From assembly GCA_947454235.1 (NCBI GenBank), contig CANGIY010000006.1, forward strand, positions 124,001 to 188,000: DNA of 64,000 nt. The letters are read 5' to 3'. Position 1 is the first letter of the stretch. Each line of letters starts with the position of its first letter. The position numbers were made by a program, and so were the translations under genes. A model generated the notes under the pieces. That model ran no database searches. It was not told the origin of the DNA and saw nothing but the letters and a program-made list of their open reading frames with translations. This DNA comes from Chitinophagaceae bacterium (lineage in GTDB: Bacteria > Bacteroidota > Bacteroidia > Chitinophagales > Chitinophagaceae). Of the stretch, positions 43,815 through 52,341 are shown piece after piece.

Positions 43815-45137
43815 GTGGCATCGAAGAACCGAATCAGAGAAAATAAACCATCAACCCAACCGGCAGCGCAATATTCTCCAAAGGTTGCAACCTCGCAGGG
43901 AGAAGAAAAATCAAAACCAATTAGCATACAGGCGCGCAGGGTGAGAACAGTGTGCATGATTGTTTTTATTGGGCTTGTTTGTTCGCTTTTGTTTCACAAC
44001 TATCAGGCAAGTCTCCCCGAAAAAGACGTTTACCCTTATAACACTTTTTTGTTTAAACAGACAGATAGGTTTAATGACTTTAATAATATCTATACTGCTT
44101 CTGCCGATTTAAATCCGTTTTCTTCTTCAGTGAGTGTTTACTTTCCATTCACGTACATTATAACTTATTTATTCACGAAAATGGACCAGTCAATTGCACT
44201 TGGGCTGTTCCTGATGAGTTTTGTGGCTTTTTACGTTTATTACTTATACAAAAACCTTCCTCTGTCAGAATCATTTCAAAAGATTATAGCCATTGTGATA
44301 CTTTCTGCAATGTCTTATCCTTTTTTGTTTTTGGTTGATCGTGCCAACCTTGAGGCATGGGGTTTCATTTCAATTGCCTCTTTTCTTTATTTTTATGTCA
44401 AAAAACAAGATTTCCCAGCGGTTATTTGCCTGGCAATAGCCACATCATTCAAGCTGTACCCTGCTCTTTTTGCTGTTCTGTTTTTAATTGACAGAAAATA
44501 CCTGATGGCATTATACACAGGACTAATAGCGGGAGTACTTGCGTTGGGTAGTGCTGCCATACTCAAAGGCGGAATTGCAGGCTCAATTGCAGGTCAAAAA
44601 AAATGCCTTGAAATCTTCAATCAGGTTTACCTGAACGGAAGCTCGCACGGCATGCAACATAGTTCAAGCTTTTTTGTTCCTCTTAAACTATTCTATTACA
44701 ACATATTGGCAACTTCAGGTAATTACCCTGCCAACTACGAGAACTTTTTCAACAACAATTATTTTCTGGTAGCAATCGTGCTCTTCCTTCCTATCCTTTT
44801 CGTGTTACTGCGCTATCAATTGCCATTATGGAAAAAAGTTGCACTTATGGTAAGCACATTCATTCTACTACCTCAAATTTCGTACGATTACAAACTAATC
44901 TCTTTGATGATTCCCGTGGTGCTTTATTTTCAGGCTGAAGAACAAGGGAAATTCGACAAATATTATGCCATCTTGTTTGGTTTATTGCTGATTCCTAAAG
45001 ACTATTATATCATAACAATTGACCTGAGTATTTCTTCTATACTCACACCAATCATTTTGCTCGTACTTATGATTCTTTTGGTGGTGGAAACTGTAAAAGA
45101 AAGCCCGAAATTAAACTGGAGCAACAATGGCGCATAG
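43815..45137 (+). CDS. GT87-like membrane glycosyltransferase
   Basis: A 440-residue protein starting at GTG (43815). A basic, Pro/Gln-rich cytoplasmic tail of ~45 residues precedes about ten membrane helices. The first periplasmic loop contains DRFNDFNNIYTASADLNPF, resembling the D-F-x-N-x-Y-x-A-x-x...N-P pattern of DUF2029/GT87 mannosyltransferase-like proteins, followed by VSVYFPFTYI. It likely uses a lipid-linked sugar outside the membrane. It is the first gene of a tight cluster and overlaps the next gene by 11 bp. Confidence 0.75.
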   Translation: MASKNRIRENKPSTQPAAQYSPKVATSQGEEKSKPISIQARRVRTVCMIVFIGLVCSLLFHNYQASLPEKDVYPYNTFLFKQTDRFNDFNNIYTASADLNPFSSSVSVYFPFTYIITYLFTKMDQSIALGLFLMSFVAFYVYYLYKNLPLSESFQKIIAIVILSAMSYPFLFLVDRANLEAWGFISIASFLYFYVKKQDFPAVICLAIATSFKLYPALFAVLFLIDRKYLMALYTGLIAGVLALGSAAILKGGIAGSIAGQKKCLEIFNQVYLNGSSHGMQHSSSFFVPLKLFYYNILATSGNYPANYENFFNNNYFLVAIVLFLPILFVLLRYQLPLWKKVALMVSTFILLPQISYDYKLISLMIPVVLYFQAEEQGKFDKYYAILFGLLLIPKDYYIITIDLSISSILTPIILLVLMILLVVETVKESPKLNWSNNGA

Positions 45138-46014
45138 TCAGAAAATACTGATTACCGGAGCAACAGGGTTTCTGGGCAGCAATCTAACTAAAGCACTACT
45201 CAGTAAAGGCTATGAAGTTCATGTGCTCAAACGTACACAGTCTGACCTATTCCGGCTCAAAGAAGTCATGAGCTCAATTCAAACTTATAACATTGGCGAG
45301 GCTATTTTAACCGACATCTTCGAGCAGGTAAAACCCGATATGGTGGTGCATTGCGCAACCGACTATGGTCGAAAAGAAGTTGACCCATCGGTGGTTATTG
45401 AAGCCAACCTAATTTTGCCTTTACGTTTATTAGAACTTTGCCAGAAAAACGGCGTGAAAGCGTTTATAAATACCGATACATTTCTTGATAAAGGTATTAA
45501 CTACTATAGTCTTTCTAAGAAGCAGTTCAAGGAATGGCTGGCAACGTATTCTTCAGCACTCATATGCATTAATATGACGTTGGAACATTTTTATGGGCCA
45601 TTCGACGACCGTACAAAGTTTGTGTCATTCATTATTGAAAAAATGTTGGCACGAGCTGAAAGCATTGACCTGACCGAAGGAAATCAGAAACGCGACTTCG
45701 TATTTATTGACGATGTGATTGAGGCGTTTTTAAAGGTCATTGAGCAAGTTGGCACCTTAGAAAATGGAGTTTATGAATTTGGAGTTGGTACCAATAAGCA
45801 GATTCCGATAAGGGAGTTGGTTGAGATGCTGCAAAAAATCACTGATAACACAACAACGCGACTGAATTTCGGAGCCATACCGTATCGGAAAAATGAAGTG
45901 ATGGAATCTAATATTGATACCTTTGCGATCAAAAAATTGGGTTGGGAAGCGCGCCATTCACTCAAGGACGGTCTGCTTCATACTGTGTCGCTTGAAAAAC
46001 AAATTAGGAAATGA
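45127..46014 (+). CDS. NDP-sugar reductase, CDP-paratose/abequose-synthase-like
   Basis: A 295-residue extended SDR enzyme. Rossmann motif TGATGFLGSNL near residue 10; catalytic YSLSK near 134. The stretches VVHCATDYGRK, AFINTDTFLDKG, MTLEHFYGPFDD, NQKRDFVFIDDVIEAF and FGAIPYRKNEVME match, from memory, the Salmonella O-antigen enzymes RfbJ/RfbS that reduce a CDP-3,6-dideoxy-4-ketohexose to CDP-abequose or CDP-paratose. The following gene encodes the next pathway step, which supports this. The upstream ddh genes are not in the window. Confidence 0.75.
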   Translation: MAHSQKILITGATGFLGSNLTKALLSKGYEVHVLKRTQSDLFRLKEVMSSIQTYNIGEAILTDIFEQVKPDMVVHCATDYGRKEVDPSVVIEANLILPLRLLELCQKNGVKAFINTDTFLDKGINYYSLSKKQFKEWLATYSSALICINMTLEHFYGPFDDRTKFVSFIIEKMLARAESIDLTEGNQKRDFVFIDDVIEAFLKVIEQVGTLENGVYEFGVGTNKQIPIRELVEMLQKITDNTTTRLNFGAIPYRKNEVMESNIDTFAIKKLGWEARHSLKDGLLHTVSLEKQIRK

Positions 46015-47033
46015 AGATATTGATAACAGGAGGTTGCGGGTTTCTTGGCTCAAACCTGGCAGCGAGAATACTTACTGAACAAAAAGCCGAACTTGCAATC
46101 TTTGACAATCTGTCGAGGTTCGGTAGTCACTTGAATCTGGAATGGCTGCAATCGAAAGGTACATTTCAGTTTATTCAACAAGATATTAGAAACACTGCGG
46201 TTGTTGAACAAACCATTAAAAATTTCCAACCCGATGTAATCTTCCACCTTGCAGGGCAAGTGGCAATGACCACTTCTATTGCCGACCCACGTGCTGATTT
46301 TGACATCAATGCGCTTGGCACGCTGAATGTACTTGAGGGAGTACGTAAGCATAAAGCAGACTGCAAAATTGTTTATTCATCGACCAACAAAGTGTATGGC
46401 GACCTGGAATGGACTGATTACATTGAAACCGATAAGAGATTCATTTGCCCGGCATTCCCCAACGGATTTCCGGAAGATATACAGCTCAGCTTCCACTCGC
46501 CCTACGGCTGTTCAAAAGGAACTGCAGACCAGTACATGCTCGATTATCACCGAGTTTTCCACTTAAACACTGCGGTATTCAGGCACTCTTCGATGTACGG
46601 AGGACGGCAATTTTCAACCTATGACCAAGGCTGGATTGGCTGGTTTTGCACCAAAGCAGTTGAAACAAAAAAAGGAACCCTGGCCGAGCCATTTACTATA
46701 TCAGGTTCTGGTAAACAAGTAAGGGACGTACTTCATGCCGATGACATGATAAGCCTCTACTTTGCCAGCATTGACCACTTTGACAATATTAACGGAAAAG
46801 CATTTAATATTGGCGGAGGCATGAACAACAGCTTATCTCTGCTGGAACTCTTTGAACTGCTGGAAACAGAACTGGACATAAAAATGGAATACACCCGCCT
46901 ACCGTTCAGGGAAAGCGATCAGAAAGTATTTGTTGCTGACACATCGGCGTACAACAAAGCGACGGGATGGCAACCACTGGTAGATAAACTGAGTGGCATT
47001 AGGAAAATGATCAGTTGGACTGAGGAAATGTAA
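46011..47033 (+). CDS. rfbE: CDP-paratose 2-epimerase (CDP-tyvelose epimerase)
   Basis: A 340-residue NAD-dependent SDR that interconverts CDP-paratose and CDP-tyvelose. Rossmann TGGCGFLGSNL at residues 6-16; catalytic YGCSK in FHSPYGCSKGTADQYMLDY. The stretches FHLAGQVAMTTSIADP, SSTNKVYGDLEW, FRHSSMYGGRQFSTYDQGW and VRDVLHADDMISLYF are nearly identical to what I recall of Salmonella RfbE, and length agrees. It overlaps the preceding reductase by 4 bp. Tyvelose is a rare 3,6-dideoxyhexose of O-antigens. Confidence 0.87.
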   Translation: MKILITGGCGFLGSNLAARILTEQKAELAIFDNLSRFGSHLNLEWLQSKGTFQFIQQDIRNTAVVEQTIKNFQPDVIFHLAGQVAMTTSIADPRADFDINALGTLNVLEGVRKHKADCKIVYSSTNKVYGDLEWTDYIETDKRFICPAFPNGFPEDIQLSFHSPYGCSKGTADQYMLDYHRVFHLNTAVFRHSSMYGGRQFSTYDQGWIGWFCTKAVETKKGTLAEPFTISGSGKQVRDVLHADDMISLYFASIDHFDNINGKAFNIGGGMNNSLSLLELFELLETELDIKMEYTRLPFRESDQKVFVADTSAYNKATGWQPLVDKLSGIRKMISWTEEM

Positions 47034-47037
47034 TTTA

Positions 47038-47727
47038 ATGAAGGAGATTAGTGTAGTTATACCGGCGTATCTTGAAGAAGAGAATCTGAGGGTATTGCTC
47101 CCGCGGATTATTAAATCTTTACAGGAAATTGGTGAGCCATTCGAAATTCTTGTGATTGACACCATGACACCTATGGATCAGACGGGCTTACTATGTGCTG
47201 AACTTGGTGTAACATATATCAACAGAGAAATTGGTAATAAATATGGAGATGCTATAAGAACCGGAATTCAAAAGGCGAAAGGAAAACATGTGGTTTTTAT
47301 GGATGCCGACGGCTCACACTCACCCGAGTTTATAAAGAACTTATACGACAATAAGAATGGGTATGATCTTGTAATTGCCTCGCGTTACGTAGACGGCGGA
47401 GGAAGCGACAATACCCAAACACTCATTTTTATGAGCTGGATGGTAAATTTTATTTATTCATTCCTATTTCAGCTCAAGTGTAAAGATGTATCCAATAGTT
47501 TTAAGTTGTACGATGGCGACCAGTTGCGAAAAATCAACCTACGTTGCGACAATTTTGACATCGTTGAAGAGATTCTCATCAAACTCAAAAGAAATAAGAA
47601 AGAGATGAAAATTCTGGAGCTCCCCTATATGTTCAAAGAAAGGATGTTTGGCAGAACAAAAAGGAATCTGTTTTCATTTGTGTTCTCATATATTTTCACG
47701 CTTATTCGCTTAAAGTTCATCAGATAA
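47038..47727 (+). CDS. family 2 glycosyltransferase
   Basis: A 229-residue GT-A enzyme (DPM1-like, without membrane helices at the C-terminus but with a hydrophobic segment near 130-145). It begins SVVIPAYLEEENLRVLL, and VFMDADGSHSPEFI near residue 90 provides the metal-binding DAD. FSYIFTLIRLKFIR ends the protein. It is 4 bp after rfbE and presumably adds the cluster's sugar to a lipid or acceptor. A hydrophobic segment LIFMSWMVNFIYSFLFQL may tether it to the membrane. Confidence 0.88.
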   Translation: MKEISVVIPAYLEEENLRVLLPRIIKSLQEIGEPFEILVIDTMTPMDQTGLLCAELGVTYINREIGNKYGDAIRTGIQKAKGKHVVFMDADGSHSPEFIKNLYDNKNGYDLVIASRYVDGGGSDNTQTLIFMSWMVNFIYSFLFQLKCKDVSNSFKLYDGDQLRKINLRCDNFDIVEEILIKLKRNKKEMKILELPYMFKERMFGRTKRNLFSFVFSYIFTLIRLKFIR

Positions 47728-47728
47728 T

Positions 47729-48172
47729 ATGAAACCAATCAGACTCATTATATTGTTTGCAATAATTGGCTTTGCATCGTGCAAATTCAGTACTGAAGTA
47801 GAAAACAACGAAAAAGACAAAGCTGAAGCTGAAAAAGTGTCAGCTCAATTCTATGACTTTTTGAGTCAGAAAAAACTATTAGAGGCAAGAGCTCTTTTCC
47901 ATCCTGCTCTATTGCTAAGTAATGATTCTGCGAAGTTTATGGAGTTTCTGGGTAATCTCAGCAATCAAGCACCGCACGTTACTGAAAGGAAGTTAGACCA
48001 TTGGCAAACCAAGGTAACAAAAGGGCTGAACGCAGGTAGCGTATATGCTCTGTTTTATGTCAATAAATTTGAAGGCGGCAGCGATTTAAAGGTTTCCATG
48101 ATTCTGCAAAAAGACGATTCTAACCACATTAGAATTATTAACTACAACGCATCACCCGAAGGGTTTAAATAA
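47729..48172 (+). CDS. small lipoprotein, unknown function
   Basis: A 147-residue predicted lipoprotein. The signal sequence MKPIRLIILFAIIGFASC ends in the lipobox GFASC. The mature part is a small helical-plus-sheet domain (AEKVSAQFYDFLSQKKLLEA, FMEFLGNLSNQ, ALFYVNKFEGG...) like the NTF2-type or DUF4019-like folds. It begins 1 bp after the glycosyltransferase stop and is probably the last gene of that operon. Confidence 0.75.
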   Translation: MKPIRLIILFAIIGFASCKFSTEVENNEKDKAEAEKVSAQFYDFLSQKKLLEARALFHPALLLSNDSAKFMEFLGNLSNQAPHVTERKLDHWQTKVTKGLNAGSVYALFYVNKFEGGSDLKVSMILQKDDSNHIRIINYNASPEGFK

Positions 48173-48178
48173 ACTGAA

Positions 48179-48670
48179 TTAGTTCAAATCAACACTTTGC
48201 AGTAATGTCGATATCTCGGTGGCAGTCATTGGGTTAACCGGTGCACCAGTTTTTTCTTCCGGCGAAGCGTGGTAAAAACTCATTTTAAATGTAAAAGCGT
48301 TTGTTTTAGGGTCTTTAGCACTTGTACCCATATACTGCCCTTTTTGCAACGCCATGCCTTTAGCCATTGTGGTACTGTTCAGCATATATGCAGCATAGCC
48401 ACCTTGTTCAAGTGCTAACAAAACAACATAAGTCTCATTTGCATCAGTGCCTTTTAATTTCATCACCGATTGAATAGTTCCACCACCGATTGAAAAAACG
48501 GCTTCATTGATGTTAGAAGAAATTGTAGTCGTTTGTCCTTTGTCCGTCAGATACTCAATACTGCCGGAAGCAACAGGCAATCTATTGCATGTTTTCCTCA
48601 ACTTATCTCCCTTTGCATTCAAGGTAATAACCATCAGCATCAATGCGAAAACCTGAACAAACTTTTTCAT
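48179..48670 (-). CDS. exported protein, unknown function
   Basis: A 163-residue protein with signal peptide MKKFVQVFALMLMVITLNAKG. The mature part is beta-rich with several Thr/Gly turns (YLTDKGQTTTISSNIN, FSIGGGTIQSVMKLKGTD). No family recognised. It is convergent with the preceding lipoprotein gene, 6 bp away. Confidence 0.7.
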   Translation of the reverse strand: MKKFVQVFALMLMVITLNAKGDKLRKTCNRLPVASGSIEYLTDKGQTTTISSNINEAVFSIGGGTIQSVMKLKGTDANETYVVLLALEQGGYAAYMLNSTTMAKGMALQKGQYMGTSAKDPKTNAFTFKMSFYHASPEEKTGAPVNPMTATEISTLLQSVDLN

Positions 48671-49014
48671 AACATCTACTTTTCAGTAAAGATAAATAAA
48701 TGTTTGAAGAGGTGCGCGAATTTGGTATCATAAATGCACACTTTTACCTCTGTAATGAGCTTCATTCCAACATTACGATTCACTAAAACTACCCACCTAA
48801 CTCATGAAAAAAAAGTCACTTGTCTACAAGTCAACTTTTGTAGTATCTCCTCCATAAAACAATGATTATCAAACGCCATAGAATCCGGAAATTGTTTACA
48901 AAAAATAAATTTTGGTAGTAACGGAATAAGGTTAATTTTGCCCGCAATTGCAGGAAAGCCGCTACCAAAATGGCGGGTATTTGTTCACTAAATCTACAAA
49001 AATGATAGCTGATA
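48671..49014. other. 344-bp intergenic region before mgtE
   Basis: No gene is seen. It carries the mgtE promoter and a roughly 70-nt leader. Within the leader CCCGC (48941-48945) can pair with GCGGG (48973-48977), or CCGC (48959-48962) with GCGG (48973-48976), two mutually exclusive stems. Confidence 0.5.
48911..48940 (+). promoter_or_regulatory. Bacteroidota promoter of mgtE
   Basis: TTTG at 48911-48914, an 18-bp spacer, then TAATTTTG at 48933-48940: both elements of the -33/-7 promoter with good spacing. Transcription should start near 48947, about 68 bp before the ATG. Confidence 0.65.
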
Positions 49015-50730
49015 ATGCTGGTTCAAGATCTAAGGGAGAAAATACTGGAGGGCGACCTCAGCGAGTTGCTGCAACACAGCAAGGATGAAGATTACGCAAC
49101 TGAAGTTTCAAAATTAATTGAATCGCTTCCGCGTGACTATGCTATACACACCTACCTTGCCCTTCCCGAGCCCGTTCAAATAAAAATATTTCCATTCCTC
49201 GATCACGTTCTGCAACGCAGCGTGACCGAAGACATGCCCAAACAGCAGGTTTCCAACATACTCAACAGTCTTGAATCAAACGACCGTATCACGTTTTTTG
49301 ATACGCTTGATGGCGTTGATGTTACTGAATACCTCAACCTGCTCAACGATAAAAACCGTTTAGCGACCTACGACCTTTTGGGTTATCCTGAAAAAAGCGT
49401 AGCCCGACTGATTAATACCAACTTTACGACGGTTAGAAAAGAATGGACAATTAGCCAGGCGAGCGAACACATCAGAAGATACTATACTGATTCGCCCGCT
49501 GCCAACGTGATTTTCGTAGTAGATAACAACGGTAAACTAGTCGATGATATTCCTATCAGGCGTTTGGTATTAAGCGACCAGAATAAGCTGATTTCAGACA
49601 TCATGGACGGCTTCTATGTAAAACTGGACATTCAGGATGGTATTGACTCTGCGATCCAGAAGTTCAAAGAATATGACCGTGTAGCCCTGCCTGTAACCAA
49701 CTCCAATAACGTGGTTATGGGTGTTGTGACCATCGATGACGTAATTGATGAAGCGGAAGAAAAGGACACAAAAGACATGCAACAATTCGGTGGTCTTGAA
49801 TCGTTGGACTTGCCGTATGTAAAAACGCCGTTCTTTACACTTATCCGTAAACGTGCAGTTTGGTTGATTATCCTCTTCCTGAGTGAAATGCTCACTGCGA
49901 CAGCTATGGGCTATTTTCAGGACGAACTTGACGCTGCGATCGTGCTTTCTATATTCGTTCCATTGATTATTTCCAGCGGTGGTAACAGCGGCTCGCAGGC
50001 GGCGACGCTCATCATTCGTGCTATGGCACTGAATGAGTTTACACCTAAGAAGTGGTGGTATGTTATGCGGCGCGAGATTCTTTCAGGGCTTACATTAGGT
50101 ATTATACTGGCCGTTATAGGATTTTTACGCATTGCAGTGTGGCAAAAACTACACCTTGGCAACTACGGTCTCAAGGGTGGTGAATACTGGTACTTAACAG
50201 CGCTCACTGTTTCATTCTCACTAATAGGGGTGGTGATGTGGGGTACCATAAGCGGTTCCATGATTCCTATTATCCTCAAACAATTAAAGCTAGACCCTGC
50301 TACCTCTTCGGCGCCGTTTGTGGCTACTTTGGTTGACGTAACGGGATTGGTTATCTATTTCTCGTTCGCTGCTATTTTACTAAAGGGTACTATTTTAGGC
50401 AGAACTGAAAAAGCGCCTATAGCCGTTGGAAAAAATGGCGAAATAAATGTCGTCACCCTTCCTATTGCACCAGTGCCGTTAGACAGTAAAACGGCGTTAC
50501 CGATTTTTATTAACGATAGTGTAGTGCGCGTACCACTTTGCGATAGCATTGTGAAAACCTGGGACTTCCTGAAAACCAATAACCAATATAAAGAGAACGG
50601 CTACACGCTGAACGTATTCAAAGACAAAGGATTTTATGATTTGATTCTCCCTAAACCTTTGAATAAAGTAATAGTAATGTATGCTGCACAAGGCGGTGGT
50701 TTCCACCAACTTGAAGCGATGCGCCACTAA
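49015..50730 (+). CDS. mgtE: magnesium transporter MgtE with C-terminal extension
   Basis: A 571-residue Mg2+ channel/transporter. The cytoplasmic N domain (about 1-125) and a pair of CBS domains (about 126-260) sense intracellular magnesium. The membrane domain (about 285-450) contains the pore signature SGGNSGSQAATLIIRA and ends VDVTGLVIYFSFAAILLKG. Most MgtE proteins stop here, at about 450 residues. This one continues for ~115 soluble residues (DSIVKTWDFLKTNNQYKENG...) of no recognised family. Confidence 0.95.
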   Translation: MLVQDLREKILEGDLSELLQHSKDEDYATEVSKLIESLPRDYAIHTYLALPEPVQIKIFPFLDHVLQRSVTEDMPKQQVSNILNSLESNDRITFFDTLDGVDVTEYLNLLNDKNRLATYDLLGYPEKSVARLINTNFTTVRKEWTISQASEHIRRYYTDSPAANVIFVVDNNGKLVDDIPIRRLVLSDQNKLISDIMDGFYVKLDIQDGIDSAIQKFKEYDRVALPVTNSNNVVMGVVTIDDVIDEAEEKDTKDMQQFGGLESLDLPYVKTPFFTLIRKRAVWLIILFLSEMLTATAMGYFQDELDAAIVLSIFVPLIISSGGNSGSQAATLIIRAMALNEFTPKKWWYVMRREILSGLTLGIILAVIGFLRIAVWQKLHLGNYGLKGGEYWYLTALTVSFSLIGVVMWGTISGSMIPIILKQLKLDPATSSAPFVATLVDVTGLVIYFSFAAILLKGTILGRTEKAPIAVGKNGEINVVTLPIAPVPLDSKTALPIFINDSVVRVPLCDSIVKTWDFLKTNNQYKENGYTLNVFKDKGFYDLILPKPLNKVIVMYAAQGGGFHQLEAMRH

Positions 50731-50777
50731 TATTTTCAAGCAAGCAGTTACGCTTAAAATATTTTTGATAACAACTA

Positions 50778-50811
50778 AAACGGGGTTGCTTCTTTCGATG
50801 CAACCCCGTTT
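50778..50811. terminator. bidirectional terminator between mgtE and phaC
   Basis: AAACGGGGTTGC (50778-50789) pairs perfectly with GCAACCCCGTTT (50800-50811), a 12-bp stem with a 10-nt loop, between two convergent genes. The T-tract on each strand is short (TTT). Confidence 0.8.
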
Positions 50812-50833
50812 CTATTATTCTTAGTGACTAAAA

Positions 50834-51886
50834 TTAGCCTCTTTCAATTGTCCATGACGCAACTTTAGGAGCAAGTTCTTTTTGTGACTTACCACCTACG
50901 AACACACCAATGTGACCACCAGGGAACGGATAATCTAATTTATCAGTAGAACCGATGAAGTCCATAATGTTCTTAGTACTAGTGTTCGGGATAATGTTGT
51001 CTTCAGTAGCATAGATGTTGAGGAAAGGAACAGTCATGTTCTTCAAATCTACTTTACGACCACCCAAAGTGAATTTACCTTGAATCAGCAAGTTATCGCG
51101 GAACAAGTCTTTGATATACTTCCTGTACATTTCACCAGGGATAGCAGGAAGGTCAGACTTCCATTTTTCCATCCTGAGAAAGTTTTCCATTTTCGCTTTA
51201 TCTTCAAGGCTGTCGATCAAACCGAGGTACTTGCTGATGTTCATGCTTGGTTTCAACATACCGAAAGCACCATCAATCAATTCACCTGGAATAGTACCGT
51301 GGTAATCAACCATTGCATCAACATCGATGTATTTAGGCCACTTGTACAACATACACTTACAATCGCTGAAATCGTAAGGAGCTACATAAGTAGTGATTGA
51401 TTTTAATTTTTCAGGGTACAACGAAGCGTAAATCATAGAGAAAGTACCGCCCATGCAAATACCTTGCTTGTGAATTTTATCTACTTTATGACGCTTGCGC
51501 AAGAAGTCAACTGCATCGTTCATATAACCATCGATGTAGTCTTCCATTGTAAGATATCGGTCGCTGCGGTCGTGGTAACCCCAGTCCATTATGTACACAT
51601 CCAAACCTTCTTCAACAAGTTTTCTCATCAAGCTGCGGTCAGGTTGCAGGTCAAGCACATCGTGCCTGTTCAGCATTGCAAAAGATACCAATACAGGAGT
51701 AGCGCATTTTGCAGGCGTTTCCCTTGTGTAGTGATACATTTTGATTTTGTCTTTCTGCCAAACCAGCTCTTTAGGTGTTGCACCTATCTCAACAGGATCA
51801 ATACTTTGCAATACCTCGTAACCTTTCACCAATTTCTCGGTGGTAGCTACCATTTCTTCAGCAATTACAGAAGAATTAAAATTCAT
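50834..51886 (-). CDS. phaC: class III-type poly(3-hydroxyalkanoate) synthase PhaC
   Basis: A 350-residue alpha/beta hydrolase-fold polymerase that joins 3-hydroxyacyl-CoA into polyester. The start MNFNSSVIAEEM is preferred because the -7 box lies at 51905-51912. The nucleophile Cys is in the lipase-like box GICMGGTFSMIYAS; the Asp is in ATEDNIIPNTSTK and the His in PGGHIGVFVGG. Class III synthases need PhaE, which is not in the window. A distant thiolase (14088-15263) could supply substrate. Confidence 0.88.
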   Translation of the reverse strand: MNFNSSVIAEEMVATTEKLVKGYEVLQSIDPVEIGATPKELVWQKDKIKMYHYTRETPAKCATPVLVSFAMLNRHDVLDLQPDRSLMRKLVEEGLDVYIMDWGYHDRSDRYLTMEDYIDGYMNDAVDFLRKRHKVDKIHKQGICMGGTFSMIYASLYPEKLKSITTYVAPYDFSDCKCMLYKWPKYIDVDAMVDYHGTIPGELIDGAFGMLKPSMNISKYLGLIDSLEDKAKMENFLRMEKWKSDLPAIPGEMYRKYIKDLFRDNLLIQGKFTLGGRKVDLKNMTVPFLNIYATEDNIIPNTSTKNIMDFIGSTDKLDYPFPGGHIGVFVGGKSQKELAPKVASWTIERG

Positions 51887-51904
51887 ACAAATGGAAATTT
51901 TTTG

Positions 51905-51912
51905 CAAAAGTA
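51905..51912 (-). promoter_or_regulatory. -7 box for phaC
   Basis: TACTTTTG on the minus strand, 18 bp upstream of the ATG at 51886. It overlaps the 5' end of the longer frame, favouring the shorter start. Confidence 0.45.
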
Positions 51913-52047
51913 CGCAATTAAACCTACCGACATGTTAAGGGAGTAATAAAAGTAGGGACTTTGGGAGGGGTAAAGGCAGCCATAAACTAAAGCCCAACAA
52001 GCTAAGATTTACTAATAACGTTGTAACTTTATGCTGTACTTATTTCA

Positions 52048-52341
52048 ATGGAACAACCGCAATTCAATAAGCGTATTTTTTGGGATGTAAACTTCGAACA
52101 ACTCGACTATGAAAAAAGGGCTTCCTTTATCATAGAACGGGTTTTTGTTCGTGGCGATGTACCAGATATAAGGAATTGCAGGCGGTACTACGGCGACGAA
52201 AAAATTAGAGAAGTGCTCACGAATGCAAAGTGGCTTCCGTTAAAGACAGTGTATTTAGCTTGTGCTGTTTTAAATAACAAATTAACAGATTACCGATGCT
52301 ACATTACAGCACAATCGACGCCGGAACACTGGACGTATTAA
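52048..52341 (+). CDS. DUF6922 protein, partner of AbiEii
   Basis: A 97-residue protein of the Bacteroidota DUF6922 type: FNKRIFWDVNFEQLDYEKRA, then VFVRGDVPDIRNCRRYYGDE, then a helix (IREVLTNAKWLPLKTVYLAC). These small proteins are typically encoded just upstream of an AbiEii/AbiGii-type nucleotidyltransferase and probably play the antitoxin role. It overlaps that gene by 46 bp, a strong sign of coupling. Confidence 0.8.
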   Translation: MEQPQFNKRIFWDVNFEQLDYEKRASFIIERVFVRGDVPDIRNCRRYYGDEKIREVLTNAKWLPLKTVYLACAVLNNKLTDYRCYITAQSTPEHWTY

